From: Planctomycetota bacterium
GTDB taxonomy: Bacteria > Planctomycetota > UBA1135 > GCA-002686595
Assembly (NCBI GenBank): GCA_016795205.1
Contig: JAEUHZ010000033.1
Coordinates: forward strand, 1-64,000
DNA: 64,000 nt
Direction of reading: 5' to 3'
Every line of letters begins with the position of its first letter. Positions within the stretch are counted from its first letter, which is position 1. Below the pieces are notes generated by a model, which saw only the letters and a program-made list of their open reading frames with translations, did no database searches and had not been told where the DNA came from. Positions 53,254 through 63,731 of this stretch are shown in pieces. The translations under genes and the position numbers were made by a program.

Positions 53254-54489
53254 GTGAACAACGATCTGCGATCCAAACTCGACCGCATCCAGCGCACCGC
53301 GCTCGTCGTCGGCGCCCTGGGCCTGCTCCTGGTCGCCTGGGGTTTCGTCTCCGACCGCGGCCAGTTCTACCGCTCGTACCTGTTCGCGTTCACCTGCGTC
53401 GCGATGTTCGGCCTCGGCAGCCTGGCGCTGACGATGATCCACTACCTCACCGGCGGGTTCTGGGGTTTGGCGATCCGCCGCCAGCTCGAGGCCGGCATCC
53501 GCACGCTGCCACTCGTGGGGTTGATGTTCGTGCCCGTGGCCCTGGCGATCGTCACGCAGCCCGAGCCGGGCGCGGCGGCCGCGCACGGCGAGCACGGACT
53601 GGCCGGGAACTACTGGCTGTATCCCTGGACGGACCACGCGCTCGTGGCTTCCGACCACCTGCTCCACCACAAGGAGCCGTGGCTGAACGTCAACGGCTTC
53701 CTGGGCCGCACGATCCTGTACTTCGTCATCTGGCTCGCGATGGGGTTCGGCATCCTGCGCGCCGCGCGCAAGTTCGACGAGACCGGTGACCCCGCGGCCG
53801 AGAAGCGTGCCAAGTACATCAGCGGCCCCGGCGTGCTGATCTTCGCGCTGACGATCACGGGCGCGGCATTCGACTGGATGATGTCGCTCGACCCGAAGTG
53901 GTACTCGACCATGTACGGCGTGATCTACATGGTCGGATGCGGCCTGGCCGCGATGGCGTTCTCCGTCGTGTTCACGTCCTGGGTCAAGGACCACGAGCCG
54001 TACCCGGCCTTCGCCAAGGGCCCGCTGTTCCACGACCTGGGCACCCTCATGTTCGCCATGACGATGCTGTGGGCGTACACGAGCTTCAGCCAGGGCCTGA
54101 TCATCTGGTCCGGCAACATCGCCGAGGAGACCCCCTGGTACCTGGTGCGCGCGGAGACGTCGTGGCAGATCGTCCTGATCGCGCTGGCCGTCCTGCACTT
54201 CGCGCTGCCCTTCTTCCTGCTGCTCATGCGGCGGATCAAGCGTGACGCGTCGTTCGTCGTCCCCGTGGCGCTGCTCCTGCTCGTCATGCGGCACGTCGAC
54301 ATGTACTGGCAGGTGGTCCCGGTCTTCCACCCGACGGCGCTCGCGCCGCACTGGATGGACTTCGCCGCGCCGGTTGGGCTGGGCGGGCTGTGGCTCGCGT
54401 TCTTCCTGAACCGCTTCAAGGCCCATCCGGTGACCTCGCCACGGCACGACACCGCCGTCCAGGCCGCCCTGGGCCACGCGCACCACTGA
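53254..54489 (+). CDS. actF: Alternative complex III membrane subunit ActF
   Basis: This 411-residue subunit is related to the NrfD fold and has about ten helices. Family segments are YRSYLFAFTCVAMFGLGSL, WLNVNGFLGRTILYFVIWLA, SGPGVLIFALTITGAAFDWM, SLDPKWYSTMYGVIYM and a final MYWQVVPVFHPTALAPHWMD. These match ActF. Its His- and Glu-lined stretch LFHDLGTLMFAMTMLWAYTS may help proton movement, as proposed for the family. The start is GTG 53254, 4 bases after the actE stop. Confidence 0.95.
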   Translation: MNNDLRSKLDRIQRTALVVGALGLLLVAWGFVSDRGQFYRSYLFAFTCVAMFGLGSLALTMIHYLTGGFWGLAIRRQLEAGIRTLPLVGLMFVPVALAIVTQPEPGAAAAHGEHGLAGNYWLYPWTDHALVASDHLLHHKEPWLNVNGFLGRTILYFVIWLAMGFGILRAARKFDETGDPAAEKRAKYISGPGVLIFALTITGAAFDWMMSLDPKWYSTMYGVIYMVGCGLAAMAFSVVFTSWVKDHEPYPAFAKGPLFHDLGTLMFAMTMLWAYTSFSQGLIIWSGNIAEETPWYLVRAETSWQIVLIALAVLHFALPFFLLLMRRIKRDASFVVPVALLLLVMRHVDMYWQVVPVFHPTALAPHWMDFAAPVGLGGLWLAFFLNRFKAHPVTSPRHDTAVQAALGHAHH

Positions 54490-54499
54490 GGCTCGCTCC

Positions 54500-54946
54500 A
54501 TGGCCACCGAGAAGTACACACCCAACTACGAGACGCGCGACGCGACCCTGTCGCCGATCGTCAAGTTCAGCTTCTGGCTGATGGTGGGCGTCGCGATCGC
54601 CTTCGTCTCGATGTACGGGATGATGCAGCTCACGCGGAAGATCCCGGCGATCGGCGAGGGCGAGCCGCACCCGCTCGCCGCACTGAACGACCCCATCCCG
54701 CCCGCCCCGAACCTGGAGATGCAGCGCGGGGTCAAGCAGGGCTGGGACGGCAAGCTCGTCGACCGGTCCCAGCGGCAACCGTTCACCACGCGCATGTGGG
54801 CCGACGTGAAGGTCGAGGCACAACAGCGGATCCACGGCTACGGTTGGATCGACCGCGACGCGAAGGTCGTGCACATCCCCATCGAGCGCGCCATGGATCT
54901 GGCGCTGCAGAAGGGCTTCCCCGTCCAACAGAAGCCCAAGGACTGA
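54500..54946 (+). CDS. Single-helix membrane protein between actF and sco
   Basis: The protein has 148 residues, one helix near residue 30 (FWLMVGVAIAFVSMYGMMQ) and an extracytoplasmic tail. The tail has short motifs like those at the end of haem-copper or act operons: PPAPNLEMQ, then QQRIHGYGWIDRDAKVVHIP and a final IERAMDLALQKGFPVQQ. Proteins with the GYGWIDRxAGVVxIPIxRAM pattern are usual in act-sco-cox clusters and have no known enzyme activity. An assembly or stabilising role in the ACIII-oxidase supercomplex is inferred from position. Confidence 0.8.
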   Translation: MATEKYTPNYETRDATLSPIVKFSFWLMVGVAIAFVSMYGMMQLTRKIPAIGEGEPHPLAALNDPIPPAPNLEMQRGVKQGWDGKLVDRSQRQPFTTRMWADVKVEAQQRIHGYGWIDRDAKVVHIPIERAMDLALQKGFPVQQKPKD

Positions 54947-54971
54947 GAGTCCGGTCCTAGGATCGTCCGCC

Positions 54972-55823
54972 TTGAACTGGAGCGTGCATCGACCGATCGC
55001 CTGCGTCGCGGGGGCCGCCCTCGCGGTGGTGGCTTGGTCGTCGCCGTGCGCCGTCGCAGCGCAACAATTCGGCAAGATCACGCGCGAGGTCCGGTTCGAG
55101 CAGAAGCTCGACGCCCAGGTCCCGCTCGACCTCGTCTTCCAGGACTCCACGGGCCGCGACGTGCGCGTGGGCGAGCTCCTCGGCCAGCGGCCGGTGATCC
55201 TGGCGCTCGTCTACTACGACTGCCCGATGCTGTGCACGCAGGTCCTGAACGGCCTCTCGGCCAGCCTGCGCCAGCTCGATTCGCTCTCCATCGGAGACGA
55301 CTACGAGGTCCTGACCGTCAGCATCGACCCGGCCGAGACCCCGGCGCTGTCCGCCCAGAAGAAGGCGGCTTACACCGCCGCGTTGGGCGCGCCGGGAGCC
55401 GAGCGCGGCTGGCACTTCCTCACCGGCGCCCAGCCGGCGATCGACGCCCTGTGCGACGCCGTGGGCTTCCGCTACTTCTACGACGAGGAGGTCGGTGAGT
55501 ACGCGCATGCCGGCGGCGTCGTGATCCTGACGCCCGGTGGCAAGGTCTCGCGTTACTTCATCGACGTCGTGTTCCCCAAGCTCGACCTGCGCCTGGCGCT
55601 GGTCGAGTCCTCGGAGGGCCGGATCGGCAGCCTGATCGACGCGATCACGCTGCTCTGCTACCGGCACGATCCGACGACGGGCAAGTACGGCCTCGTCGTC
55701 ACGAACGTCATCCGTCTCGGCGGCGGCCTCACGGTGGGCCTGCTGCTCTGCTTCATCGTCCTCATGCTGCGCCGCGACCGCGCCCTGGCGCGCGCGGCGG
55801 CCCAGCCCGCCGGCAGCACCTAG
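54972..55823 (+). CDS. sco: SCO1/SenC copper chaperone for cytochrome oxidase
   Basis: This 283-residue protein has an N-terminal signal (AGAALAVVAWSSPCAVAA), a thioredoxin-fold SCO domain and one C-terminal helix (GGLTVGLLLCFIVLML). The copper-binding pair is in VYYDCPMLCTQVLNG; the third ligand His is in GEYAHAGGVVILTPGG. It delivers copper to the CuA site of subunit II, encoded next. The start is probably TTG 54972. A TAGGAT hexamer lies 8 bases before it, so it may have its own promoter inside the operon. GTG 54984 is an alternative start. Confidence 0.9.
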   Translation: MNWSVHRPIACVAGAALAVVAWSSPCAVAAQQFGKITREVRFEQKLDAQVPLDLVFQDSTGRDVRVGELLGQRPVILALVYYDCPMLCTQVLNGLSASLRQLDSLSIGDDYEVLTVSIDPAETPALSAQKKAAYTAALGAPGAERGWHFLTGAQPAIDALCDAVGFRYFYDEEVGEYAHAGGVVILTPGGKVSRYFIDVVFPKLDLRLALVESSEGRIGSLIDAITLLCYRHDPTTGKYGLVVTNVIRLGGGLTVGLLLCFIVLMLRRDRALARAAAQPAGST

Positions 55824-55840
55824 GAGGCGACCCCGAACCC

Positions 55841-56797
55841 ATGTGGAAAGACATCCCTCTCGTACCCGAGAACGCGTCGACGATCGCGACGCAGGTCGAC
55901 CTGCTCTACTGGTTCCTGGTCGCCCTGACGGTCTTCTTCGTCGTGCTGATCGGAGCGGTCGTGGTCGGCCTCGTGGCCTACTACAAGAAGCGCGACGACG
56001 GCCGGAAGGCGGTCCAGATCGAGGGCTCGACGGCGCTCGAGCTGATCTGGACGGGTCTCCCGCTCCTGATCGTCGTCGGCCTCTTCGCCTGGGGCACGTC
56101 GCTGTACGTCGCGATGCAGAAGGTCCCGGCCGACGCCGTCGACATGTACGTCGTCGGCAAGCAGTGGATGTGGAAGGCGCAGCACCCGACGGGCGTGCGC
56201 GAGATCCAGGACTTGCACGTCCCGGTCGGCCAGGCGGTCCGCGTCACGCTCACGTCCGAGGACGTGATCCACAGCTACTTCATCCCGGCCTTCCGCACGA
56301 AGCAGGACGTCGTGCCCGGCCGCTACACCCAGATGTGGTTCGAGCCCACGAAGATCGGCACCTACGACATCTTCTGCGCCGAGTACTGCGGCACCGGGCA
56401 CTCGGCCATGATCGGCAAGGTCACCGTGATGGAGCGTGAGGCCTACGAGCGCTGGCTGTCGGGCTCGACGGGAGAGCCGCCCGAGGTCGCCGGCAGGAAC
56501 CTGTTCGAGAGCATGCGTTGCGGGAGCTGTCACCCCGTCGATGCAGCCGTCAAGGAGATCGGTGGGGCGCCCCCGCGCGGACCGCTGCTGGCGGGTCTGT
56601 TCGGCAAGGAGGTCGACCTCCAAGGCGGCGGCAAGGCGCTCATGAACGACGAGTACATCCGCGAGTCGATCCTCAAGCCGCAGGCGAAGATCGTGGCCAA
56701 TTACGAGCCGGTCATGCCGAGCTACGAGGGCCAGCTCGGAGAGGAGCAGATCCTGCAGCTCGCCGCGTACATCAAGTCTCTCAAGGGGAGCCCGTGA
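55841..56797 (+). CDS. coxB: Cytochrome c oxidase subunit II with fused cytochrome c (caa3 type)
   Basis: This 318-residue subunit has two N-terminal helices, with [20 protein letters not shown] between them. A CuA cupredoxin domain follows ([12 protein letters not shown]; ligands in [12 protein letters not shown]). The C-terminal class I cytochrome c domain has haem motif CGSCH in [13 protein letters not shown] and a likely axial Met in PVMPSYEG. The fused haem c is the mark of caa3 oxidases, which can accept electrons directly from alternative complex III. It starts 17 bases after sco; its stop overlaps the subunit I GTG as GTGA. Confidence 0.96.
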   Translation: MWKDIPLVPENASTIATQVDLLYWFLVALTVFFVVLIGAVVVGLVAYYKKRDDGRKAVQIEGSTALELIWTGLPLLIVVGLFAWGTSLYVAMQKVPADAVDMYVVGKQWMWKAQHPTGVREIQDLHVPVGQAVRVTLTSEDVIHSYFIPAFRTKQDVVPGRYTQMWFEPTKIGTYDIFCAEYCGTGHSAMIGKVTVMEREAYERWLSGSTGEPPEVAGRNLFESMRCGSCHPVDAAVKEIGGAPPRGPLLAGLFGKEVDLQGGGKALMNDEYIRESILKPQAKIVANYEPVMPSYEGQLGEEQILQLAAYIKSLKGSP

Positions 56798-58494
56798 CGG
56801 GCAGCACGGACATGGGCAGCATGGCAACCACCACCGGGCACGCCGCGGCCGAAGCTCCGCGCGAGACCTACCTGACGAACGGCTACGGCTGGAAGTCCTG
56901 GTTCCTGACGGTCGACCACAAGCGGATCGCGATCCTCTACCTGATCTCGGTCACGTTCTTCTTCCTCATCGGCGGTCTGTTCGCGGTGCTCATGCGCCTC
57001 GAGCTGGCGACGCCGCGCGCGGACGTCGTCGACGCAGAGACCTACAACCGTCTCTTCACGATGCACGGCGTCGTGATGATCTTCTTCTTCCTCGTGCCAT
57101 CGATCCCGGCGGTGCTCGGGAACTTCCTCGTGCCGATCATGATCGGAGCGAGGGACCTGGCGTTCCCGAAGATCAACCTGCTCTCCTGGTACATCTACGT
57201 CGTCGGCGGGATCTTCACGCTGATCGTCGCGGTTTCCGGCGGGGTCGACACCGGCTGGACCTTCTACACGCCGTACAGCTCGACGTATTCGAACTCACAG
57301 GTCGCGCTCACCGCGGTCGGCGTGTTCATCACGGGGTTCAGCTCGATCCTCACGGGCCTGAACTTCATCGTCACGATCCACAAGATGCGCGCGCCAGGGC
57401 TGACCTGGTTCCGGCTACCGCTGTTCATCTGGGCTCAGTATGCGACGGCCCTCATCATGGTCCTCGGCACGCCTGTGCTCGCGACCACGATCTTCCTCGT
57501 CGCGCTGGAGCGGATCTTCCGTATCGGCATCTTCGACCCGACGATCGGCGGCGACCCGGTGCTCTTCCAGCACCTGTTCTGGTTCTACTCGCACCCCGCC
57601 GTCTACATCATGATCCTGCCCGGCATGGGCGTGATCAGCGAGGTCATCTCGGCCTTCAGCAAGAAGCGAGTGTTCGGGTACAGCTTCGTCGCCTTCTCCA
57701 GCCTCGCGATCGCCATCCTGGGCTTCATGGTCTGGGGCCACCACATGTTCACGACGGGCCAGTCGGTCTACGCGAGCATGGTGTTCTCGGTGCTCACGAT
57801 GCTGGTCGCAGTACCGTCGGCGGTGAAGGTCTTCAACTGGGCCGCGACGCTCTACAAGGGGTCGATCGAGCTCACCACCCCGATGCTCTACGCTCTGGCG
57901 TTCATGGGCCTGTTCACCATCGGCGGCCTGACCGGCGTGTTCCTCGGCATCATGGCCGTCGACCGCCACCTGCACGACACGTACTTCGTGGTCGCGCACT
58001 TCCACTACGTGATGGTGGGCTCGATGGTGATGGCGTTCCTGTGCGGGGTGCACTTCTGGTGGCCGAAGATGTTCGGCCGCATGTACCCCGAGTTCCTGGG
58101 GCGTTTCGCGGCGATCATCGTCTTCGTCGGCTTCAACCTGACGTTCCTGCCGCAGTTCGTGGTCGGGTTCCAGGGCATGCCCCGTCGCTACCACGTCTAC
58201 CCGGAAGAGTTCGGCGTCATGAACCTGCTCTCGTCGGCAGGAGCCTCGATCCTGGGCGCCGGCTACATCCTCCCGATGTTCTATCTGGCTTGGTCCCTGA
58301 AGTGGGGCAAGAAGGTCGGCCCCAATCCGTGGGAGGCCAAGGGCCTCGAGTGGCAGATCGAATCGCCCCCCATCACCCACAACTTCCACGGTCCCGTCCG
58401 CGTGACCGAGGAGGCCTACGCCTACGGCGAGGAGCCGACGCACGGCCACGCCACGAACACCCACGGCCAGAAGGAGGCCACGAGTGTCCGCTGA
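56794..58494 (+). CDS. coxA: Cytochrome c oxidase subunit I, A2-type haem-copper oxygen reductase
   Basis: This 566-residue catalytic subunit has twelve or more helices and reduces O2 to water while pumping protons. Haem and copper ligands are visible: His in [12 protein letters not shown], the CuB His and cross-linked Tyr region in [14 protein letters not shown], the His pair in WGHHMFTTG, and [15 protein letters not shown] replaces the GHPEVY of A1 enzymes. Loss of that Glu with a Tyr-Ser pair is the signature of A2-type oxidases. The GTG at 56794 has AAGGGGAG just upstream and overlaps the subunit II stop; ATG 56812 and 56821 are alternatives. Confidence 0.96.
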   Translation: MTGSTDMGSMATTTGHAAAEAPRETYLTNGYGWKSWFLTVDHKRIAILYLISVTFFFLIGGLFAVLMRLELATPRADVVDAETYNRLFTMHGVVMIFFFLVPSIPAVLGNFLVPIMIGARDLAFPKINLLSWYIYVVGGIFTLIVAVSGGVDTGWTFYTPYSSTYSNSQVALTAVGVFITGFSSILTGLNFIVTIHKMRAPGLTWFRLPLFIWAQYATALIMVLGTPVLATTIFLVALERIFRIGIFDPTIGGDPVLFQHLFWFYSHPAVYIMILPGMGVISEVISAFSKKRVFGYSFVAFSSLAIAILGFMVWGHHMFTTGQSVYASMVFSVLTMLVAVPSAVKVFNWAATLYKGSIELTTPMLYALAFMGLFTIGGLTGVFLGIMAVDRHLHDTYFVVAHFHYVMVGSMVMAFLCGVHFWWPKMFGRMYPEFLGRFAAIIVFVGFNLTFLPQFVVGFQGMPRRYHVYPEEFGVMNLLSSAGASILGAGYILPMFYLAWSLKWGKKVGPNPWEAKGLEWQIESPPITHNFHGPVRVTEEAYAYGEEPTHGHATNTHGQKEATSVR

Positions 58495-59179
58495 TCACGC
58501 GCACGCGCTGCCGGCGGGGGTTCGGCCGCCGACCTACCACCACTTCGAGGACCTCGCCCAACAGGAGGAGTCCGAGAAGCTCGGGATGTGGGCCTTCCTC
58601 ATCACCGAGGTGATGTTCTTCGGCGCCCTGTTCACGGCCTACACCGTGTACAGGAACCTCTATCCCGAAGCGTTCATGGACGCGAGCTCCAAGCTGAACT
58701 GGAAGCTCGGAGCAGTGAACACGCTGGTCCTGATCGTCTCCAGTCTCACGATGGCGCTGGCCATCCGCGCGGCGCAGACGGGCAAGTACAGCCAGGTCAT
58801 CTGGCAGACGGTCGCGACGATGATCTTCGGCGCGACCTTCCTCGTCGTGAAGTACTTCGAGTACATGCACAAGTACCACGACGGCCTCATGCCCGGGCCG
58901 ACGCTGTTCTTCACGGACGTGTTTGGCGAGCACACGCCGCAGGCGCGCATCTTCTTCTCGATCTACTTCGCGATGACCGGTCTCCACGCGTTCCACATGG
59001 TCGTGGGGTTGGGGATCCTGACGTGGGTCCTGATCAAGGCCCGCAAGCGCTACTTCACGCCCGACCGCTACTTGGCGTTGGAGAACGTGGGTCTCTACTG
59101 GCACTTCGTGGACCTCGTCTGGATCTTCCTCTTCCCGATGCTGTACCTCCTGGGAGCTCACTATGGCCTCGGGCACTGA
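58484..59179 (+). CDS. coxC: Cytochrome c oxidase subunit III
   Basis: This 231-residue protein has five helices. Family motifs are [58 protein letters not shown] and [20 protein letters not shown]. It supports proton uptake and stability of the oxidase core. The start is GTG 58484, 11 bases inside the end of coxA. Its own end overlaps coxD by 17 bases. The N-terminal His-rich segment is short. Confidence 0.95.
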   Translation: MSADHAHALPAGVRPPTYHHFEDLAQQEESEKLGMWAFLITEVMFFGALFTAYTVYRNLYPEAFMDASSKLNWKLGAVNTLVLIVSSLTMALAIRAAQTGKYSQVIWQTVATMIFGATFLVVKYFEYMHKYHDGLMPGPTLFFTDVFGEHTPQARIFFSIYFAMTGLHAFHMVVGLGILTWVLIKARKRYFTPDRYLALENVGLYWHFVDLVWIFLFPMLYLLGAHYGLGH

Positions 59180-59480
59180 TCCCCACGGCTCGCACGGTGG
59201 CGAGCACCACATCCTGCCCCTCGGCGTCTACTGGGCCGTGTTCCTGGCCCTGGTGGTCGGCACGATCCTCACGGTGTGGAGCGCGACGATCGACCTGGGC
59301 CGGCTCAACGTCATCGTCGCGCTGCTCATCGCCTCGGTGAAGGCGGCACTCGTGATCCTGTACTTCATGCACGTGAAGTACTCCTCGCGGATGGTCTGGA
59401 TCTTCGCGGCAGCCGGGTTCTTCTGGGTCGCGATCATGATCCTCTTCACGATGGCCGACTTCGCCAGCCGCAGCTGGTAG
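59163..59480 (+). CDS. coxD: Cytochrome c oxidase subunit IV
   Basis: This 105-residue protein has three helices and the bacterial caa3 subunit IV pattern. A His-rich N-terminus ([16 protein letters not shown]) is followed by [20 protein letters not shown], the motif [14 protein letters not shown] and a final helix. It is the last gene of the act-cox operon. A strong hairpin lies 81 bases downstream. The start overlaps coxC by 17 bases. Confidence 0.93.
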   Translation: MASGTDPHGSHGGEHHILPLGVYWAVFLALVVGTILTVWSATIDLGRLNVIVALLIASVKAALVILYFMHVKYSSRMVWIFAAAGFFWVAIMILFTMADFASRSW

Positions 59481-59561
59481 CGGATCCCGCGCAGCGCCCA
59501 GATCGGGCCGCGGACGGGGTCGTCCGGCGTGACGCGCGGCGGGCCTCGGGACGCAGCCTGT

Positions 59562-59591
59562 ACGCCGCGCGTTGCATCCGACGCGCGGCGT
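59562..59591 (+). terminator. Perfect 11-bp hairpin after the act-cox operon
   Basis: ACGCCGCGCGT (59562-59572) pairs with ACGCGCGGCGT (59581-59591) around an 8-base loop. It lies between coxD (stop 59480) and the DUF1295 gene (start 59626). There is no T-tract, as for the other hairpins here. Confidence 0.5.
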
Positions 59592-59625
59592 CGTTCCGAA
59601 GGTCCCTCCGCACCTCGTGACGCCC

Positions 59626-60435
59626 ATGCCTGGATCGATCGCCGACGTCGGATGGCATCTGCTCCCGCCTGCCCTGGTGGGCTGCGCGGCGGTCATGCTG
59701 GCGGTTTGGCTCGTCGCTGTGGCGCGCAAGGACGCGACGCCGGTAGACATCGCCTGGGCGGCGAACCTGGGGCTTCTGGCGGTCTTCTACGCAGCCTGCG
59801 CGTCCGGGGACCCCGCCCGGCGCGTGCTCGTGGGGGTCCTTGGCGGGCTCTGGGCGGTGCGCCTGGCCGGCTGGCTCGCCTGGCATCGGGTCGGCCGGAA
59901 TCGGCCCGAGGACGCACGCTATGCGGCCCTGCGCAGGTCGTGGGGCGGCCGGGCGGACCGTAACTTCTTCTGGTTCTTCCAGGCCCAGGGGCTCCTGGAC
60001 GTACTGCTGTCCCTGCCGTTCCTGCTGGCGGCCTCGAACGCCGCTTCGGGGCTGAGCGCGGTCGAGATCCTGGGTGCGGCCGTGGCGGCCGGATCGATCT
60101 GCGGCGAAACTGTTGCCGACTTGCAGCTCGATCGATTCAAGCGGCGCCCCGACGCGCGCGGCCGGACGTGCCGCGATGGCCTGTGGCGTCTGTCTCGGCA
60201 CCCGAACTACTTCTTCGAGTGGACCTACTGGGTCGGCGTCGCGCTCGTGGCTTGGAACGCGCCCTTGGGCTGGGTCGGGGTCGCCTCGCCGGCCGTGATG
60301 CTCTACCTCCTGTGGAACGTCACGGGCATCCCGGCAGCCGAGGCGCAGGCGGTCAAGAGCCGCGGCGCGGACTACCTGGACTACCAAGCGCGCACCAGCG
60401 CCTTCGTCCCCTGGTTCCCGCGGAACCCGCGCTGA
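59626..60435 (+). CDS. DUF1295 membrane protein (steroid-reductase-like fold)
   Basis: This 269-residue protein has about six helices. DUF1295 motifs are clear: [56 protein letters not shown] and, near the C-terminus, [20 protein letters not shown]. The family shares the isoprenylcysteine methyltransferase/steroid 5-alpha-reductase fold and is often found with CFA-type methyltransferases. A role in fatty-acid or lipid reduction is likely but unproven. The start is ATG 59626. The next gene follows after 4 bases. Confidence 0.85.
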   Translation: MPGSIADVGWHLLPPALVGCAAVMLAVWLVAVARKDATPVDIAWAANLGLLAVFYAACASGDPARRVLVGVLGGLWAVRLAGWLAWHRVGRNRPEDARYAALRRSWGGRADRNFFWFFQAQGLLDVLLSLPFLLAASNAASGLSAVEILGAAVAAGSICGETVADLQLDRFKRRPDARGRTCRDGLWRLSRHPNYFFEWTYWVGVALVAWNAPLGWVGVASPAVMLYLLWNVTGIPAAEAQAVKSRGADYLDYQARTSAFVPWFPRNPR

Positions 60436-60439
60436 GACC

Positions 60440-61468
60440 ATGTGGTACGAGACGCTCATCGACCGGGGCGTGCTGCCCGACGCTGCGATCCGCTTCGGCA
60501 TCCGCAAGCTGCTCGCCGAGCGCCTGCGCGAGGAGGACGCAGGTGACGTCGAAGCACAGCGCGAGCGGCTGCGCGACTTCGTGGCCAAGCTCCGGGCGAG
60601 CCCCGCGGCGCTCCACCAGGACAAGGCCAACGAGCAGCACTACGAGGTCCCGACTGCCTTCTACCAGCTCGTCCTGGGGCCGAGGCTGAAGTACTCGGGG
60701 GCCTTGTACCCCACCGGGACCGAGACCCTGGCGCAAGCCGAGGAGGCCATGCTGGGGCTCTCCTCACAGCGCGCGCAACTCGCGGACGGGATGACGGTCC
60801 TCGACCTGGGCTGCGGCTGGGGCTCGTTCTCGTTCTGGATCCTGGAGCGCTATCCGCGCTGCAAGGTGCTCGCGGTCAGCAACTCCGCCGTCCAGCGCCA
60901 GCACATCGAAGCCGAGCGCGAGCGGCGCGGACTCACGAACCTGGAGGTCGTGACCAGCGACGTGGCGACCTTCGAGCCGGGGCGCAGCTTCGACCGGATC
61001 GTCTCGGTCGAGATGCTCGAGCACGTGAAGAACTACGAGCTCGTATTCGAGCGCATCGCGGGCTGGCTGGCGCCGCGCGGGCTCTTCTTCACCCACATCT
61101 TCACGCACAAGGAATTCGCATACCCGTTCGAGACCGGCGGCAGCGGCGACTGGATGGGTCGCCATTTCTTCACCGGCGGGAACATGCCCTCGGACGACCT
61201 GTTCCTCTACTTCCAGCGCCACCTGATCGTCGAAGATCATTGGCGGGTGAACGGGACGCACTACGGCCGCACGGCCGAGCACTGGCTCGCGAACCTCGAC
61301 CGACACCGCAGCGCGGTCGAGGGCATCTTCCGCGCCGCCTACGGGATCGGACAAGAGTCCGCGTGGGTCGAGCGCTGGCGCGTCTTCTTCCTGGCCTGCG
61401 CCGAGCTCTGGAGCTACCGGAGCGGACAAGAATGGCTCGTGTCTCACTACCTCTTCTCGCGACGATGA
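60440..61468 (+). CDS. Cyclopropane-fatty-acid-synthase-type SAM methyltransferase
   Basis: This 342-residue enzyme of the CFA/Mycolic-acid synthase family transfers a methyl or methylene group from SAM to double bonds of membrane acyl chains. Motifs are [20 protein letters not shown], the SAM site [29 protein letters not shown] and [15 protein letters not shown]. The usual N-terminal lipid-binding domain of E. coli Cfa is short here. The desaturase encoded next, overlapping as ATGA, could supply the double bond it acts on. The exact product (cyclopropane, branched or precursor of a furan fatty acid) is open. Confidence 0.88.
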   Translation: MWYETLIDRGVLPDAAIRFGIRKLLAERLREEDAGDVEAQRERLRDFVAKLRASPAALHQDKANEQHYEVPTAFYQLVLGPRLKYSGALYPTGTETLAQAEEAMLGLSSQRAQLADGMTVLDLGCGWGSFSFWILERYPRCKVLAVSNSAVQRQHIEAERERRGLTNLEVVTSDVATFEPGRSFDRIVSVEMLEHVKNYELVFERIAGWLAPRGLFFTHIFTHKEFAYPFETGGSGDWMGRHFFTGGNMPSDDLFLYFQRHLIVEDHWRVNGTHYGRTAEHWLANLDRHRSAVEGIFRAAYGIGQESAWVERWRVFFLACAELWSYRSGQEWLVSHYLFSRR

Positions 61469-62424
61469 CCGCCACCACCGCCACCAAGAGCCGACTCTCC
61501 CTCACGTTGATCCGCTGGTTCGACTCCTGGGCCGGGGCCCAGGACATTCCGGCCGACGCGCCTCAGAAGATCGACTGGTTCCGCTGCCTGCCGTTCCTCC
61601 TCATGCACGTGGCCTGCCTCGGCGTCGTGTGGGTGGGCTGGAGCTGGTTCGCCGTGATCTGGGCCGTGGCGCTGTACGCCCTGCGCATGCTGGCGATCAC
61701 CGGCTTCTACCATCGCTACTTCAGCCACAAGTCGTTCAAGACCTCGCGCGTGTTCCAGTTCGTGCTGGCCGTCGCAGGCAACAGCTCCGCGCAGCGTGGA
61801 CCACTGTGGTGGGCCGGGCATCACCGGCACCACCACCAGGAGAGCGACCAGCCCGACGACGTCCACTCGCCGAAGCATCACGGCCTCATCTGGAGCCACG
61901 TCGGCTGGATCATGTCGCGCCCGAATTTCCGCACGCGCCTCGAGAAGGTCCCCGATCTGGCCCGCTACAAGGAACTGCGCTTCCTCGATCGCTTCGACAT
62001 CCTGGTGCCGGCGCTCCTGCTCGCCTGCACGTTCGCGATCGGCGCGGGCCTGGCGGCCTGGGCGCCGCAGTTGGGCGTGACGGCGCTGCAGCTCACGGTG
62101 TGGACCGTGATCTCGACCGTCGTGCTGTTCCACGGCACGTTCACGATCAACTCCCTGTCACACCTGTTCGGCTCGCGCCGCTACGACACTCCCGATACGA
62201 GCCGCAACAACCCGCTTCTGGCCTTGATCACGATGGGCGAGGGCTGGCACAACAACCACCATCACTGCCCGCGTGCGGCGCGGTCGGGGCTGGCCTTCTA
62301 CGAGTACGACCCGACCTGGTGGATGCTGCTGGTCCTCGAGAAGTTGGGCCTGATCTGGGACCTGCACCCGGTCCCGGCGCAGGTCATGGAACGCGCCCGT
62401 ATCCGGCGGCGCCGGACGGTTTGA
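61465..62424 (+). CDS. Membrane fatty acid desaturase (acyl-CoA delta-9 type)
   Basis: This 319-residue di-iron membrane desaturase inserts a cis double bond in acyl chains. All three histidine boxes are present: HRYFSH in [21 protein letters not shown] in [13 protein letters not shown] and HNNHH in [16 protein letters not shown]. Four helices surround them. The box spacing fits acyl-CoA/stearoyl delta-9 desaturases. The start is ATG 61465, overlapping the methyltransferase stop; an upstream ATG at 61432 would overlap more. The next gene starts with TTG inside TTGA at 62421. Confidence 0.92.
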   Translation: MTATTATKSRLSLTLIRWFDSWAGAQDIPADAPQKIDWFRCLPFLLMHVACLGVVWVGWSWFAVIWAVALYALRMLAITGFYHRYFSHKSFKTSRVFQFVLAVAGNSSAQRGPLWWAGHHRHHHQESDQPDDVHSPKHHGLIWSHVGWIMSRPNFRTRLEKVPDLARYKELRFLDRFDILVPALLLACTFAIGAGLAAWAPQLGVTALQLTVWTVISTVVLFHGTFTINSLSHLFGSRRYDTPDTSRNNPLLALITMGEGWHNNHHHCPRAARSGLAFYEYDPTWWMLLVLEKLGLIWDLHPVPAQVMERARIRRRRTV

Positions 62425-63731
62425 AGATCGCGGTCGTCGGCACCGGCGTTTCCGGCATGCTGGCCGGGCGCCTGCTTGCCGGCGTGCACGACGTCACGCT
62501 GTTCGAGTCCGAAGAGCGGGTCGGTGGCCACGTCCACACGCACGCCGTGCGGGATGGAGCGCGCACGGTGCCAGTCGATACGGGCTTCATCGTCTGCAAC
62601 GACCGCACGTACCCGCACTTCATGCGGCTGCTCTCGATCCTCTCGATCGAGACCCAGGCCTCCCGCATGAGCTTCAGCGTGGCCTGCCGCCGCACGGGGC
62701 TGGAATACAATGGCACCAGCCTCAACGCGCTGTTCGCGCAGCGCAGCAACCTGCTACGGCCGTCGTTCCATCGGATGGTGCGCGACATCCTGCGTTTCCA
62801 TCGCGATGCTCCGCGAGTGTTGGCCGCGGGCGACTCGACGCTGACCCTCGGCGATCTGCTCCAGAGCGGCCGGTATGGTCCTGAGTTCGCGGAGCACTAC
62901 ATCCTGCCCATGGGTGGCGCCGTGTGGTCGGCCGAGCCGGCCATGATGCGCGACTTCCCGGCGATCACCTTCCTGCGGTTCTTCCAGAATCACGGCATGC
63001 TCAGCGTGGACGATCGCCCCGTGTGGCGCGTCGTCAAGGGCGGATCGAGAGTCTACGCCGACGCGTTGATCGCTCCGCTCCGCGACAGGATTCGCACGGG
63101 TTGCCCCGTCGTCTCGATCCGTCGCACTGCAGACGGGGTCGACATCACGACGCTGGGCGCGACGCCCGAGCGCTTCGATCAAGTCGTGATCGCGGCCCAC
63201 AGCGATCAGGCGCTGGCCATGCTGGCGGACCCGTCGGAGGAGGAGCGCGTGGTCCTCGGCGCCATTCCCTACCAGGAGAACGTCGCCGTGCTGCACACCG
63301 ACACGCGCGTGATGCCGAGGCGCAAGCTGGCCTGGGCGGCCTGGAACTACCACTTGGGGACCGACGGCGGGGGCGTGGCGGTCACCTACTGGATGAACGA
63401 GCTGCAGACGCTCGCAGGCCCGACCCAGTGGTTCGTGACCCTCAACGACGTCGCGGGGATCGACCCGGACAAGGTCCTGCGCCGCATCACCTACCAGCAC
63501 CCCGTCTACAGGCGCGAGGGGATCGCCGCTCAGGCGCGCTGGTCCGAGATCAACGGCGTGCGGCGCACGTGGTACTGCGGCGCGTACTGGGCCTATGGGT
63601 TCCACGAGGACGGTGTGCGCAGCGCGCTGCGCGTAGCGGAGCGCTTCGGTCGTTCCCTCGACGACCTGGAGCGCGAGGCGGGCGCCGCCGGCAGGCCGCG
63701 CGCCGGCAGGCCCGAGCCGGCGACGCCGTGA
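62421..63731 (+). CDS. FAD-dependent amine-oxidase-like oxidoreductase
   Basis: The protein has 436 residues. The N-terminal FAD-binding motif is IAVVGTGVSGMLAGRLLAG, followed by LFESEERVGGHVHTHAV and VPVDTGFIVCNDRTYPHFM. Proteins with this start and the segment GGAVWSAEPAMMRDFPA are the flavin oxidoreductases found beside DUF1365 and CFA-type genes. The likely C-terminal FAD contact is in WYCGAYWAYGFHEDGVRSAL. The substrate is unknown; acyl-chain dehydrogenation is an inference from the operon. It uses a TTG start coupled to the desaturase stop and overlaps the next GTG as GTGA. Confidence 0.87.
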   Translation: MKIAVVGTGVSGMLAGRLLAGVHDVTLFESEERVGGHVHTHAVRDGARTVPVDTGFIVCNDRTYPHFMRLLSILSIETQASRMSFSVACRRTGLEYNGTSLNALFAQRSNLLRPSFHRMVRDILRFHRDAPRVLAAGDSTLTLGDLLQSGRYGPEFAEHYILPMGGAVWSAEPAMMRDFPAITFLRFFQNHGMLSVDDRPVWRVVKGGSRVYADALIAPLRDRIRTGCPVVSIRRTADGVDITTLGATPERFDQVVIAAHSDQALAMLADPSEEERVVLGAIPYQENVAVLHTDTRVMPRRKLAWAAWNYHLGTDGGGVAVTYWMNELQTLAGPTQWFVTLNDVAGIDPDKVLRRITYQHPVYRREGIAAQARWSEINGVRRTWYCGAYWAYGFHEDGVRSALRVAERFGRSLDDLEREAGAAGRPRAGRPEPATP

